A DNA stretch of 64,000 bases from Bacillota bacterium (GTDB lineage: Bacteria; Bacillota; SHA-98; UBA4971): assembly GCA_024653485.1 (NCBI GenBank), contig JANLFY010000007.1:113627-177626 (forward strand). Reading direction: 5' to 3'. A program made the position numbers and the translations under genes. Positions 27,869 through 36,812 of this stretch are shown here, piece after piece. Positions within the stretch are counted from its first letter, which is position 1; the number at the start of each line of letters is the position of its first letter. The notes beneath the pieces were generated by a model. It was not told where the DNA came from. It saw only the letters and a list, made by a program, of their open reading frames with translations, and did no database searches.

Positions 27869-29143
27869 ATGAACATCAGCGACCTAGAGGCGAAAACCAT
27901 CCACGATCTCTATGAGATCGCCAGAGACCTCGGGATCGCGAGCCCAACCAAGCTCAGGAAGAAGGAGCTCATCTTCGAGATCCTGAAAGTCCGAGCCGAG
28001 AAGGAAGGCCTCATTTTCGCCGAGGGGATTCTCGAAATCATGGCCGAGGGCTTTGGTTTTCTTAGAGTGGCCGGTCTCAACCCGAGTCCAGATGACATAT
28101 ACGTGTCTCCATCACAAATCAGGCGATTCGCCTTGCGTACGGGCGACATGATATCAGGCCAGGTGAGGCCGCCCAAGGAAAGCGAGAAGTACTTCGCGCT
28201 GTTGCGAGTGGAGGCGGTGAACGGAACAGACCCCGAGATGGCGACGAGGAGATTGTTCTTCGAGGACCTCACGCCCATATACCCAAACGAGCGGATGCGA
28301 TTGGAGACGACTCCGAGGGAGATAACCACCCGGATGATCGACCTCATAGCCCCATTGGGCAAGGGCCAGCGAGGCCTCATAGTATCACCTCCCAAGGCCG
28401 GCAAGACCACGGTCCTCAAGAAGATTGCCAACGCCATAACGGCCAATCACCCCGAAGTCGAGCTCTTGGTGCTGCTCGTCGATGAGCGTCCCGAGGAGGT
28501 CACCGACATGGAGAGGTCGGTCAAGGGCCTCGTAACGAGCTCGACCTTCGATCTCCCCCCGGAGAATCACATCCGTGTAGCTGAAATGGTCCTCGAGCGC
28601 GCGAAGAGGCTGGTGGAGCACGGCAAGGACGTCGTGATCCTCATGGACAGCGTCACGCGGCTGGCACGAGCGTACAACCTGGTAGAGCCGCCGAGCGGGC
28701 GCACGCTGTCGGGAGGCCTTGATCCAAACGCGCTCCGGAGCCCGAAGAGGTTCTTCGGCGCGGCGCGCAACATCGAGGAGGGGGGCAGCCTCACGATCCT
28801 TGCGACGGCCCTCGTCGAGACGGGGAGCCGAATGGACGACGTGATCTACGAGGAGTTCAAGGGCACCGGCAACATGGAGCTCCATCTAGATCGAAAACTT
28901 GCGGAGCGACGGATCTTTCCCGCTATCGACATAAACAGGTCCGGAACGCGTAAGGAGGAGCTTCTTTTGACCGAGGAAGAGCTGGACATGATGTACCTCC
29001 TCCGCAGGGCGATGGGGAACCTCGGCACGGCGGAGATGACCGAGCTCATGCTGGAAAGGCTCCACCACACGAAGAACAACGAAGAGTTTCGCCAGCTAGT
29101 GGTGAAGTCGTCGTTCGCCGAGAACGTGAGAGCGCTGAGTTAG
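27869..29143 (+). CDS. rho: Transcription termination factor Rho
   Basis: 424 residues from the ATG at 27869, where the family alignment begins; an ATG at 27833 would add 12 residues and cannot be excluded. The N-terminal helix bundle (1-45) precedes the cold-shock-like RNA-binding domain (about 50-120). The ATPase domain has the Walker A loop P-P-K-A-G-K-T-T at 174-181. The Q-loop and R-loop region follows ([10 protein letters not shown] near 265-275), with [15 protein letters not shown] near 300. It is a hexameric RNA helicase that ends transcription. rpmE, a common neighbour, is absent. Confidence 0.96.
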   Translation: MNISDLEAKTIHDLYEIARDLGIASPTKLRKKELIFEILKVRAEKEGLIFAEGILEIMAEGFGFLRVAGLNPSPDDIYVSPSQIRRFALRTGDMISGQVRPPKESEKYFALLRVEAVNGTDPEMATRRLFFEDLTPIYPNERMRLETTPREITTRMIDLIAPLGKGQRGLIVSPPKAGKTTVLKKIANAITANHPEVELLVLLVDERPEEVTDMERSVKGLVTSSTFDLPPENHIRVAEMVLERAKRLVEHGKDVVILMDSVTRLARAYNLVEPPSGRTLSGGLDPNALRSPKRFFGAARNIEEGGSLTILATALVETGSRMDDVIYEEFKGTGNMELHLDRKLAERRIFPAIDINRSGTRKEELLLTEEELDMMYLLRRAMGNLGTAEMTELMLERLHHTKNNEEFRQLVVKSSFAENVRALS

Positions 29144-29277
29144 GTTCGAAGCAGCGTCCAGGACGCCCGGGCGAGCGAGCGCGAGGCGCGATGGTGAGCG
29201 CCCTCGACGTCATCGCCCTGGGTGGCCTTTTCGTGTACGGGGCGGTACGGGACGACGATACGTTGGTCGGGGCGTCC

Positions 29278-29306
29278 TTGCGGGACATCATCCGTGAAGG
29301 TATAAT
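29278..29306 (+). promoter_or_regulatory. Strong SigA-type promoter of the radical SAM operon
   Basis: TTGCGG at 29278-29283 and a consensus TATAAT at 29301-29306 are separated by 17 bases, about 95 bases before the GTG at 29400. This argues that 29144-29399 is non-coding. Confidence 0.65.
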
Positions 29307-29399
29307 TGTCCCGCGAGACTACCCGGGGGATCAGGACGTTCGAGTGCGGCCTCGGTGAAGTGGCCTGGTTGCCCGGATCGAAACAGAGGATCTGGCTCA

Positions 29400-30752
29400 G
29401 TGATTAGAGCTCTCTACGCAGACGGCTCGGGAAACATGTTCGACGAAAGGGATCTCGCGGCCCTCGGCCGCTCGTGGGACGAGATGTGGGAGGTACGGAA
29501 GGAAGACACAACTCCGCTGCCGCGCGGATCCTCCCTTGTCGAGCTACCGGGGCGTCAGGCTGTCGGGATGGACCCGGCCTCGGGTGAGGCGCTGGCGCTG
29601 TGGCTCGAGCCTGAGACGTCGCGGGGGCGGGGCGACGAGATCCCTGGGTGGGCGGTGGCGGCGCTTCTACCGGCCGGTTTCACGCGCACGCTTCTGCCAG
29701 CCTATGTGGTAGATGGTGGGCCCAACGGACGGATGGGCAGGGTTCTTCCGCTCTATGGATACGCCGCCGTGGGAATGGGAGAGAGAGGGTTATGGGTGGC
29801 AGCGCTGAAGACGGACGACCCTTGGAGGTGGGACCCTAGCAACTACAATACGGGAGAGCTCAAGTCGCTCGTCGAGGAAAGGCTCCAGGCTCACCCGGAC
29901 AACAGAATCCTGAGGCAGCTCGCCAAGTGCTCCATGGAATACAGCTGTTTCACGGCGCAGAACGTGTTCTATCGCCGCTGGGAAGCAGGGATACCGGTGT
30001 CGCCCGATTGCCCGGCTTCGTGCATCGGGTGCATTTCACTCCAGCCTGCGGAGTGCTGTCCGTCTCCCCAGAACCGAATCGACTTCATTCCGACGGAAGA
30101 CGAGATAGTCGAGGTCGCAATGACCCATCTTTGCGACTCTCCTCACGCCATAGTGAGTTTCGGACAGGGGTGTGAGGGGGAGCCCCTGCTTCAGGCGGAT
30201 CTCATAGCCCGCTCCGTCGCGCGCGTCAGGGCGGAGGTACAAGGGAGAGGTCTCATAAACGTGAACACAAGCGCAGGGCTCACGGACGGCGTGGCGAAGT
30301 TGTGCAAAGCGGGCATTGACAGCATGAGAGTGAGCATCATCAGCGCGAGGCATGAGGTATACAATGCGTATCACCGGCCCCGCGGCTATGACATGTCGGA
30401 CGTCGAGGCTTCGATCCGTGTCGCGAAGGCCAGCGGAGTCTTCGTGTCGCTCAACCTCCTCGTGTTTCCCGGCCTCACAGATCGTGAGGAAGAGCTGGAC
30501 GCCTTGTGCGGCCTCATCGCAGGGGCCGAAGTGGACATGGTTCAGCTGCGAAACCTGAACATCGATCCCGACGTACTCACTACCGCGCTCCCGAGTCCGA
30601 AGGGGCGTGTGCTCGGAATAGGCGCTTTCATCAAGGAGCTCAGGGAGAGGTGCCCAGGGCTACGGGTGGGCAGTTTCACGCCGTCGCGCGAGGAGGTCTC
30701 ACGTCTTGAGGAGTCACGCACGAAAGGCGGGAGGAAATGGCTGAGCCGATGA
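29400..30752 (+). CDS. Radical SAM protein of unknown function
   Basis: 450 residues from the GTG at 29400, eight bases after AGAGGAT; a GTG at 29355 lies too close to the promoter. The first 200 residues form an unrecognised domain. The radical SAM core starts with the cluster motif C-P-A-S-C-I-G-C near 213-220 and continues with a second cysteine pair (E-C-C-P). Then come a glycine-rich G-Q-G-C-E-G-E-P strand near 258-265 for SAM binding, and a late V-F-P-G-L-T-D. The C-x3-C-x2-C spacing is canonical. It probably holds a 4Fe-4S cluster and makes a 5'-deoxyadenosyl radical; the substrate is unknown. It overlaps the next membrane-protein gene by four bases. Confidence 0.82.
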   Translation: MIRALYADGSGNMFDERDLAALGRSWDEMWEVRKEDTTPLPRGSSLVELPGRQAVGMDPASGEALALWLEPETSRGRGDEIPGWAVAALLPAGFTRTLLPAYVVDGGPNGRMGRVLPLYGYAAVGMGERGLWVAALKTDDPWRWDPSNYNTGELKSLVEERLQAHPDNRILRQLAKCSMEYSCFTAQNVFYRRWEAGIPVSPDCPASCIGCISLQPAECCPSPQNRIDFIPTEDEIVEVAMTHLCDSPHAIVSFGQGCEGEPLLQADLIARSVARVRAEVQGRGLINVNTSAGLTDGVAKLCKAGIDSMRVSIISARHEVYNAYHRPRGYDMSDVEASIRVAKASGVFVSLNLLVFPGLTDREEELDALCGLIAGAEVDMVQLRNLNIDPDVLTTALPSPKGRVLGIGAFIKELRERCPGLRVGSFTPSREEVSRLEESRTKGGRKWLSR

Positions 30753-31816
30753 AGCCGAGAAGCACACGAAGCCTTGTGCGCGGAGCAGCCGGTGCCGTCC
30801 TTCTCAGTTCTATTGCCGTCTTTCTCATCATGCGCATCACCGGAGGGCGCGAAGGTTGGTCAAACCTGTTTCGCGTGGACCGCGTGTCTCTTGCCGCTGC
30901 CGGACTGTTGGTGGCGGTCGGCTGGATCCTCGAGGCGGTCCGCTTGGAGACGCTCGTGAGAGCGCTCGGCGGCAGGCTTGGGTTGTGGAGCGCCCTTCGG
31001 ATAACCCTCATGGGAGCGTTCGTCTCGTGCGTGACGCCGTTTGAGACGGGAGGCGAGCCGCTCCAAGTGTATCTCTTGCATCGTCACGGCATCGGGGCAG
31101 GTGAATCCACCGCGGTCGTCGCGATGAAGACGATAGTCAGTTCCCTCGCCAGGCTTGCTCTGGCGCTCGTGTTCCCAGTGTGGTACGTTGTGGGCAGGAG
31201 ATCGTGGGACCTTCCCGGAGGGGTGGAGGCCGCGCTGTTCGTCGGCGTGACGCTCTACGTCTTGGTACTGGCGCTGATGGGTTTTTTCGCGGTGTATCCC
31301 GCGTCGGTCGGTGCAGTCCTCGGCCGCGTAGTGCGCAGCAGGTACGCGAGGCGACTCGTTCCTGCTCATGCCGCGGACTCTTTCCTTGAGAGGGTGAAGA
31401 CGGAAGTCCGGGACTTCCAGGCGGCGTTCAGGATGTTTGTTCGACAGCGGCGGCCCGCTCTGATCGCCGTCTCCATATTGAGCCTGCTCAGCTGGGCGAT
31501 GGTATTTTCCATACCCGTTCTCCTGCTGCGTGGCCTGGGAGTGGATCCGCCCTTCGCCCAGACGGCGGGCATAGCCGGGATATTCTATCTCGCGGCGGCG
31601 TACGCACCCACCCCTGGCTCGAGCGGAGCTGCCGAAGCGAGCCTGGCGGTGCTCTTCGGGTCCATAGTGCCTTTCAGGCTTCTCGGTGTGTTCGTGCTCC
31701 TGTGGAGGGGCCTCACGTACTACCTCACCCTCCTCGTCGGAGCCGTGACGGTCGCGGCAAGCTGCCTTCACGGGCGCGCCCGTGGGGGTCGCGGAAAGAC
31801 AAAGTCTACTGGCTGA
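30749..31816 (+). CDS. LPG-synthase-like flippase/transmembrane protein (UPF0104 family)
   Basis: 355 residues from the ATG at 30749, which forms an ATGA overlap with the radical SAM stop; an ATG at 30737 directly behind GGGAGG is also possible. About eight membrane helices are spread over 15-335. Family landmarks are T-P-F-E-T-G-G-E-P near 95-103 (usual form P-x-x-x-G-x-x), and P-T-P-G-S-S-G-A-A-E near 288-297, which corresponds to the conserved P-x-P-G-x-x-G motif. These are integral membrane domains related to the flippase part of MprF, without its synthase domain. The coupling to a radical SAM gene suggests membrane-lipid modification, but this is inference. Confidence 0.82.
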   Translation: MKPRSTRSLVRGAAGAVLLSSIAVFLIMRITGGREGWSNLFRVDRVSLAAAGLLVAVGWILEAVRLETLVRALGGRLGLWSALRITLMGAFVSCVTPFETGGEPLQVYLLHRHGIGAGESTAVVAMKTIVSSLARLALALVFPVWYVVGRRSWDLPGGVEAALFVGVTLYVLVLALMGFFAVYPASVGAVLGRVVRSRYARRLVPAHAADSFLERVKTEVRDFQAAFRMFVRQRRPALIAVSILSLLSWAMVFSIPVLLLRGLGVDPPFAQTAGIAGIFYLAAAYAPTPGSSGAAEASLAVLFGSIVPFRLLGVFVLLWRGLTYYLTLLVGAVTVAASCLHGRARGGRGKTKSTG

Positions 31817-31830
31817 AGGTGCAGGGTAAC

Positions 31831-33255
31831 ATGGCTATCGGTAGAACGCTTGGCTTCAGCGGGCCCGCCGCGGAGCGGGAAGGGCGGGCGCTCGACGGAC
31901 CGCGGGTGGTTCGACGCGGGTCGGTGCCCCCGGCGCTCGGCCGGCGGGCGCGGCCGGTGAGCCTGGTCCGCCACAACTTCATCTACACGACGCTGGAGGG
32001 GATGGCCACGAACATGGCATTCGGCCTCGTGAACCCCTTCCTGGGCGTGTACGCGCTCGCCTTGGGGGCGTCGAGCTTTCTCGTTGCCCTCCTTACCTCC
32101 GCGCCAGCCCTGGCGAACGCCATCGTCTTTCTTCCTGCCGCGAGCCTGGTCGAGAGGTGTAGAGCCCGTCTGCCGGTGGTTCTCGTTTGGGCGGGGCTGC
32201 ACAGGCTGCTGTACGTGCCTCTTGCGTTCATCCCGCTCTTGCCCGCCCCTCCCGGAGTGAAGGCAGGGGCGCTCGTCGCCGTCGTCACACTCATGTCGCT
32301 CCCTGGTGCGATAGCCGGCGTGGCTTGGACCGCGATGATGGGTGACATGTTTCCCGAGAACCGGCGGGGCGAGGTATTCGGCCTTCGGAACATGTACGTA
32401 GGTGTCACCGGCGTTCTCGGGACCCTAGCTGCAGGGTATCTCCTGGACATGGTGACCTTTCCAGCCAACTACATGATCTTGTTCCTGGCGGCAGCCTGTT
32501 TCGCCGCGATCGGGATAGGGTTCATGTCGCGGATGCGGGAAGTGGTGCCGCCCGAGAAGGGTGCAGCCGGCAAGGGACTGGGAATCGTCTCTCGCGTGAA
32601 AGACCTCCTCTGCGACGAGGAATATGGACAGAAGTTCAAGTTCTTCTCACTCAGTTGCTTCATGCTGTGGTTCGGATTCGGGTTCACCGCGGCCATGTGG
32701 CCGATATACCACGTTGAGGTCTTGTCGCTCTCCAACGCCACCATAGGCGCGTTTGCGACGCTCGCGGGGATCGCCACGGTTGTAAGCTCGGTTTATTGGG
32801 GGAAAGTGGTGTCCCGCCACGGCAACAGGGTGGTCTTGCTCATCTGCATGACCGGGCTGGCGGTCTTCCCCGCGACCTACATGCTCTCGAGGTCCGTGTC
32901 ATACCTATACTTGATGCAGGCTATATCAGGATTCTGCCTAGGCGGGCTCAACCTCACCGTGTTCAACCTCGCTCTTGCCTACGCAAAGCCCGGCAGGAGC
33001 GCGAGCGCGGTCGCGGCGTTCAACATGATGATCAACGTGGCGTCCTTCGTGGCGCCCTTCCTGGGCGATCTGTTCTACAGGACGTTCGATGTCCACTCGA
33101 CTTTCTACGCGGGGACTTGTGTGCGCCTGGTGTCTCTGCTCTTCCTATCCAGGATCATGGATCTCCCGATCCGCGTGGTTCCGAGGGTGCCGCGGGTGCG
33201 ATGGGCCAGTCGTGGGCTCGCGGCAAGCTCCGGCAGGAAGGGGTCCGAGTCATGA
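31831..33255 (+). CDS. Major facilitator superfamily transporter
   Basis: 474 residues from the ATG at 31831. The N-terminal 45 residues are basic and probably cytoplasmic; about 12 membrane helices follow from residue 50 to 440. An N-R-R-G-E-V-F-G-L-R-N segment near 175-185 is the loop between helices 4 and 5, often with this charge pattern in MFS proteins. The substrate is unknown. Its stop overlaps the start of the c-di-AMP receptor gene by four bases (ATGA), an unusual pairing for that receptor. The internal loop at about 240-265 is long and charged. Confidence 0.83.
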   Translation: MAIGRTLGFSGPAAEREGRALDGPRVVRRGSVPPALGRRARPVSLVRHNFIYTTLEGMATNMAFGLVNPFLGVYALALGASSFLVALLTSAPALANAIVFLPAASLVERCRARLPVVLVWAGLHRLLYVPLAFIPLLPAPPGVKAGALVAVVTLMSLPGAIAGVAWTAMMGDMFPENRRGEVFGLRNMYVGVTGVLGTLAAGYLLDMVTFPANYMILFLAAACFAAIGIGFMSRMREVVPPEKGAAGKGLGIVSRVKDLLCDEEYGQKFKFFSLSCFMLWFGFGFTAAMWPIYHVEVLSLSNATIGAFATLAGIATVVSSVYWGKVVSRHGNRVVLLICMTGLAVFPATYMLSRSVSYLYLMQAISGFCLGGLNLTVFNLALAYAKPGRSASAVAAFNMMINVASFVAPFLGDLFYRTFDVHSTFYAGTCVRLVSLLFLSRIMDLPIRVVPRVPRVRWASRGLAASSGRKGSES

Positions 33256-33578
33256 AGCTGGTGTTCGCAATTGTGAGAGACGGTGATGTTCCTGCTCTCC
33301 TCGACGCTTTTGCTGAAAGGCACATCGGTGCCACCCGGCTCGCGTCCACGGGCGGCTTCCTGCGTGAGGGCAACACCACGTTCCTGATAGGAGTCGCGGA
33401 TGAAAGGGTTCAGGAAGTCATCGACGTCATCGCCGAGTGTTGCCCTAGGAGGATCGAGGCTGCCCCGCAGTTCACTCCGGTGACGGGTCAAATGCCGCTT
33501 GCCGGGGTGCCGGTCGAAGTACAGGCAGGAGGCGCCATAGTGTTCGTCACGAGAGTCGAGAGTTTCATCAGAGTGTAG
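33252..33578 (+). CDS. darA: Cyclic-di-AMP receptor, DarA/PstA (YaaQ) family
   Basis: 108 residues. The PII-like fold is recognised from R-L-A-S-T-G-G-F-L-R-E-G-N-T-T-F at about 29-44, which is the signature loop of this family and contacts c-di-AMP, followed by L-I-G-V. The length matches. These small trimeric proteins bind c-di-AMP in the cytoplasm and pass the signal on by an unknown route. In most Firmicutes the gene lies beside tmk and holB. Here it is coupled to an MFS transporter and followed 160 bases later by an adenylate cyclase. The c-di-AMP synthase DisA is encoded 16 kb downstream. Confidence 0.88.
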   Translation: MKLVFAIVRDGDVPALLDAFAERHIGATRLASTGGFLREGNTTFLIGVADERVQEVIDVIAECCPRRIEAAPQFTPVTGQMPLAGVPVEVQAGGAIVFVTRVESFIRV

Positions 33579-33738
33579 TCCGGGATGGGCAGACTTCCGG
33601 AATCGCTCTTCCCCAGAGAGCTGGTTGGCCGCTTCGCTGGGATGAAAGCCTCACCGTAGGGAGCGCGGAGCGTCGGGAAGGGCAAGGGGAAGTGTGACCC
33701 GGCAGGAGTGAAGAGCAGGGCCGTAGAAAACCCCAGTT

Positions 33739-35598
33739 ATGAGAGTCTCATCACGGGCTGATGGCAATACGCGTCAGCGCTTGCGCGCCGTAGCCGCGGG
33801 GCTCCTCATGGCAGCGGTCGTCTTCGTTCTAGACCGCATGCCTGTCGGGGAGCGCTCGGGGCTTGCGGCGTATGATCTATGCCACCGCCTGGCGCCAGGG
33901 CCGGGACCGACGCCCCGCGTCGTCATCGTCGCCATAGACGAGAGGTCCATCGAGGAGCTCGGGCCGTGGCCGTGGCCGCGATCTCACCATGCGAAGCTAC
34001 TCGAGATCCTGACGCGGGAGAGAGTGGGAGCTGTAGGGTTCGATGTCTTGATGCCGGATGAGTCCGGTGACTCCGAGGCCGACGAGGCTTTGGCGAGAGC
34101 AGCCAAAGCCTTTGGATTGGCTGTGTTTCCCTTCTACGCCGAGAGCAAGGTCCTGCCGGTTGGGTCCCGAGTCTTTCACGTCGCCGGAGCACGAAAACCG
34201 CCGTACGCCGCTCTCGCGAGTGCGGCGGCGATGGGCAGCGTGATAGCGGTTCCAGACGTGGACGGCGTTCTGCGTCGCCACGTTCCGGCCGTCGTGGACG
34301 GGGGACGGGTTCGCTATTCCCTTGACGTGGAGGTCGTCAGGATCTTTTTAGGACTTTCCTCATCCCAGGTATCCCTTGGTTCGTGTGGCGTCCGGCTCGG
34401 CTCCATGACCATTCCAACGGACTTGACCGGTCGCGTTCTCGTTCGATATTCGTCCGGCTCGCCCGGAGGCGCTCGCTACACGACGCTTCCCTACTACCAG
34501 GTCCTTCGCGGCGAGTTCGCGCCGGGAGAGCTCCAGGGAAAGATCGTCCTCGTGGGAGTGACGGCGCAAGGCCTGCATGACTTCTACTTCACGCCTCTCG
34601 CGACGGCGGGGAGCCCGCTTCCGGGGGTGGAGATACACGCCAATACAGTTCAGGCGATTCTCGAAGGCCTCCTCGTGCGCGAGCCTCTCGAGCCGCTCGG
34701 AGCGCTGCCCTTGCTGGTGCTCTCAGCTGCGTTGGCGGCGGCGTTCCAGGGACTCCGGCCCGAAACCGCGGCTGCAGTAGCGGGCGCCGGAGCGGCCTGC
34801 ATCGTGTCCTCGTGTGTGGTCCTCTTCGCTAAAGCGAACGCCTGGATAGACCCCGTGCCCTTCCTGGCGATCCTGTTCCTTGTGCTAGGGCGCCATCTTG
34901 TGGCATCCTACGCGCGCGCCGAAGCTGAAAGAGCTAGGGTCAGGGCTGCGCTCGGCAGATACCTCTCGCCCGCAGTGGTGGACGTGATTCTGAGAGCCAA
35001 GGGCGAGGAAGCCCTCGGGGGAAGGCGGCTCGAAGTGACGATCTTGTTCGCGGATATCCGCGGCTTCACTTCCTTTGCGGAGAGAGAGAGCCCTGAACGG
35101 GTGGTGGAGGTCCTCAATGCCTACCTCTCGGTGATGGTGGAGGCCATATTCAGAGAGGGGGGCATGCTCGACAAATTCACGGGGGACGGGGTCATGGCCG
35201 TCTTCGGGGCTCCCGTGCCTCAGCCGGATCACGCCGTGCGGGCGGCCAGGGCCGCGGCTGCCATCGTCAAGGCGTGCCCTCGGGTGGCTGCGAAAGCGGC
35301 AGGGGCTGAAGACGGAGCCGGGGAGTGCCGCAATGATGTCAGGTTGAGCGTGGGGGTTGGGGTTGCCTCGGGCGAGGCCGTGGTCGGCAACATTGGCACG
35401 GTCGCCCGGATGGATTACACCGCGATCGGCGACGTAGCGAACCTTGCCGCAAGATTGGAAGGCATGGCGTTGCCCGGGCAAGTCCTCGTGTGCGAACGAG
35501 CGCAGAGGGCCATACGCGGGGAGATGGCCTCTCGCAGAGTCGGTTCTCTTGAAATACGGGGGCGGTCGGCGCCGGTTGAGGTGTACGAACTCGTGTGA
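33739..35598 (+). CDS. CHASE2-domain adenylate cyclase (class III)
   Basis: 619 residues. A helix at about 16-32 anchors the N-terminus. An extracytoplasmic CHASE2 sensor follows to about 325, with V-A-I-D-E-R-S-I-E-E-L-G-P-W-P-W-P in its first part (64-80). Three hydrophobic segments lie at about 332-398. The class III cyclase domain (about 430-619) has the first metal aspartate in F-A-D-I-R-G-F-T and the second in F-T-G-D-G. The adenine-specifying lysine lies in L-D-K-F. The transition-state residues lie in N-L-A-A-R-L-E. These point to ATP rather than GTP as substrate. A Crp-family regulator is encoded 1.2 kb downstream, so cAMP signalling is plausible. Confidence 0.9.
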   Translation: MRVSSRADGNTRQRLRAVAAGLLMAAVVFVLDRMPVGERSGLAAYDLCHRLAPGPGPTPRVVIVAIDERSIEELGPWPWPRSHHAKLLEILTRERVGAVGFDVLMPDESGDSEADEALARAAKAFGLAVFPFYAESKVLPVGSRVFHVAGARKPPYAALASAAAMGSVIAVPDVDGVLRRHVPAVVDGGRVRYSLDVEVVRIFLGLSSSQVSLGSCGVRLGSMTIPTDLTGRVLVRYSSGSPGGARYTTLPYYQVLRGEFAPGELQGKIVLVGVTAQGLHDFYFTPLATAGSPLPGVEIHANTVQAILEGLLVREPLEPLGALPLLVLSAALAAAFQGLRPETAAAVAGAGAACIVSSCVVLFAKANAWIDPVPFLAILFLVLGRHLVASYARAEAERARVRAALGRYLSPAVVDVILRAKGEEALGGRRLEVTILFADIRGFTSFAERESPERVVEVLNAYLSVMVEAIFREGGMLDKFTGDGVMAVFGAPVPQPDHAVRAARAAAAIVKACPRVAAKAAGAEDGAGECRNDVRLSVGVGVASGEAVVGNIGTVARMDYTAIGDVANLAARLEGMALPGQVLVCERAQRAIRGEMASRRVGSLEIRGRSAPVEVYELV

Positions 35599-35927
35599 CG
35601 GCGGGAAAAGGCGATTCAGGATGGTTTGGTGATGACGATCACAGATGCGGCAACCCTGTGGAGCCATTGTACAAGTGGGAGGGTCTGCGTCGGGGGCCCT
35701 GCGTTTTCCCTTCGTTTTCCGGCGCGAAGCCGGGGTGCTCGCCTCGAGACCGGCACGCTGGGTGGGTGACACCTGGAGGCGAGGTTCTGGCTCGGCTCCG
35801 GTCCGTGCGAGACGGCGCGGCGACGCGGGCGACACCTCGCTGGGCTGGGCTGGGCTGGGCTGGGCTAGGATGGGATGGAATGGAATGGAATGGGATGGGG
35901 ACCGGGAGGGGGAGGGGGAGGGGGACG
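35599..35927 (+). other. Leader region before the FecR-domain gene
   Basis: 329 bases. One frame is open through it and into the FecR gene, but the translated repeats are low-complexity W/G/R sequence and no ribosome site precedes a start. No promoter was seen. The last 85 bases are the G-rich repeat described separately. Confidence 0.45.
35841..35925 (+). repeat. G-rich tandem repeats: pentamers then hexamers, abutting a start codon
   Basis: Twelve five-base units run from 35841 to 35900: TGGGC five times, then TAGGA, TGGGA, TGGAA three times, TGGGA, TGGGG. A hexamer block with three full copies of GGGGGA preceded by GGGA follows at 35904-35925, ending two bases before the start codon. The five TGGGC units and the hexamer block each supply four or more G-runs of at least three and could form G-quadruplexes. 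The last purine run doubles as the ribosome-binding site. Confidence 0.9.
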
Positions 35928-36740
35928 ATGACGCGCTCAAACGGAACGCCACGCGCCCGCTGCCGGACGAGGGCGGTTGGTCTCGTCCTCGTGCTCGCGT
36001 CCGTTTGCGCGCTGTTGGGCGGCGAGCACTGGGCAGGGGCTCATGCGCAAACCGCGGGAACAGGGGCCGTCGCTGTGGTAACCAGGATAGAGGGAACGTG
36101 CGAGCGTCTTCCCGCAAGGTGCTCAGAGTGGGTTCCTGCCGCGGTGGGCTGCCTCGTTCGCCCTGGAGACCGCGTTAGATGCGGCGCCGGCTCATGGGCG
36201 TCGCTCGGCCTGGTGGGTGGTGGCTTTGTGACTCTCGGGCCTGACTGCGAGGTTCGATTCGACTCGCTCCTATACTTGCGACTGCTCATAGGCAGGTTGT
36301 GGGCGAAGGTGAAGCCGGTTGTGATGCCGGGCGGTGCGGGGCTCATCATCGAAACGCCCAGTGCCGTGGTCGGGGTGCGCGGGACGCACTTCAGTGTGTG
36401 GGTTCACGATCAGCTTTGCACTACGGTATCTGTGGCATCAGGAGCCGTAAGTGTGTTCGGGAGCGGCGTGGCTGTGACCGTCCCGGAGGGGTACGCCACG
36501 CGTGTGAAACGCGGCCGGGTTCCCGAGAAGCCGGAGCCTATGGACAGCGAAGAGAAGCGGGCATGGGCGGAGAAACGCGAGCGGTTCAAGGACGAGGACG
36601 AAGGCGATGACGAGGATGAGAGCTTCGGGAATGACGGCGGCGGGGCCGGTGGCAAGGCGGGCAAACAGGGCCAGCACAGAGGGAATGCCCCCAGCTCAGC
36701 GGGCAGTCATCCTGGCGGAAAGTCGCAGGCTGAGAACTAG
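35928..36740 (+). CDS. Secreted FecR-domain protein
   Basis: 270 residues from the ATG at 35928, right behind the GGGGGA run. A basic N-region and hydrophobic segment (about 15-40) form a signal peptide. The FecR domain spans about 45-190: V-x-x-x-x-G-T-C-E, a V-R-P-G-D-R-V-R-C-G segment, a T-L-G-P-D-C-E-V strand, then I-I-E-T-P-S-A-V-V-G-V-R-G-T-H-F near 141-156, the most typical part. The tail (from about 200) is charged, acidic then rich in G, K and Q, and looks disordered. Stand-alone exported FecR proteins are thought to bind surface ligands; the role here is unknown. Confidence 0.8.
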   Translation: MTRSNGTPRARCRTRAVGLVLVLASVCALLGGEHWAGAHAQTAGTGAVAVVTRIEGTCERLPARCSEWVPAAVGCLVRPGDRVRCGAGSWASLGLVGGGFVTLGPDCEVRFDSLLYLRLLIGRLWAKVKPVVMPGGAGLIIETPSAVVGVRGTHFSVWVHDQLCTTVSVASGAVSVFGSGVAVTVPEGYATRVKRGRVPEKPEPMDSEEKRAWAEKRERFKDEDEGDDEDESFGNDGGGAGGKAGKQGQHRGNAPSSAGSHPGGKSQAEN

Positions 36741-36812
36741 CGACGCGGCAGCGGACGAACGTGTCTTGCGAATGGCGCGACTGGCGCAGGCCGGGGGGCA
36801 GGGGGGTCGTGT

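Noticed and set aside
29191..29358. 55-codon open frame between rho and the radical SAM gene
   Set aside because: A consensus promoter (29278-29306) lies inside it, it has no ribosome site and no recognisable family.
34885..36117. 410-codon minus-strand frame across the cyclase end and the G-rich repeat
   Set aside because: Translation is dominated by repeats of Ser-Pro and His/Arg, it opposes a certain cyclase domain, and there is no start site.
36041..36349. Minus-strand frame opposite the FecR gene
   Set aside because: Shadow of the FecR domain, Pro/Thr/Arg-rich, no start site.
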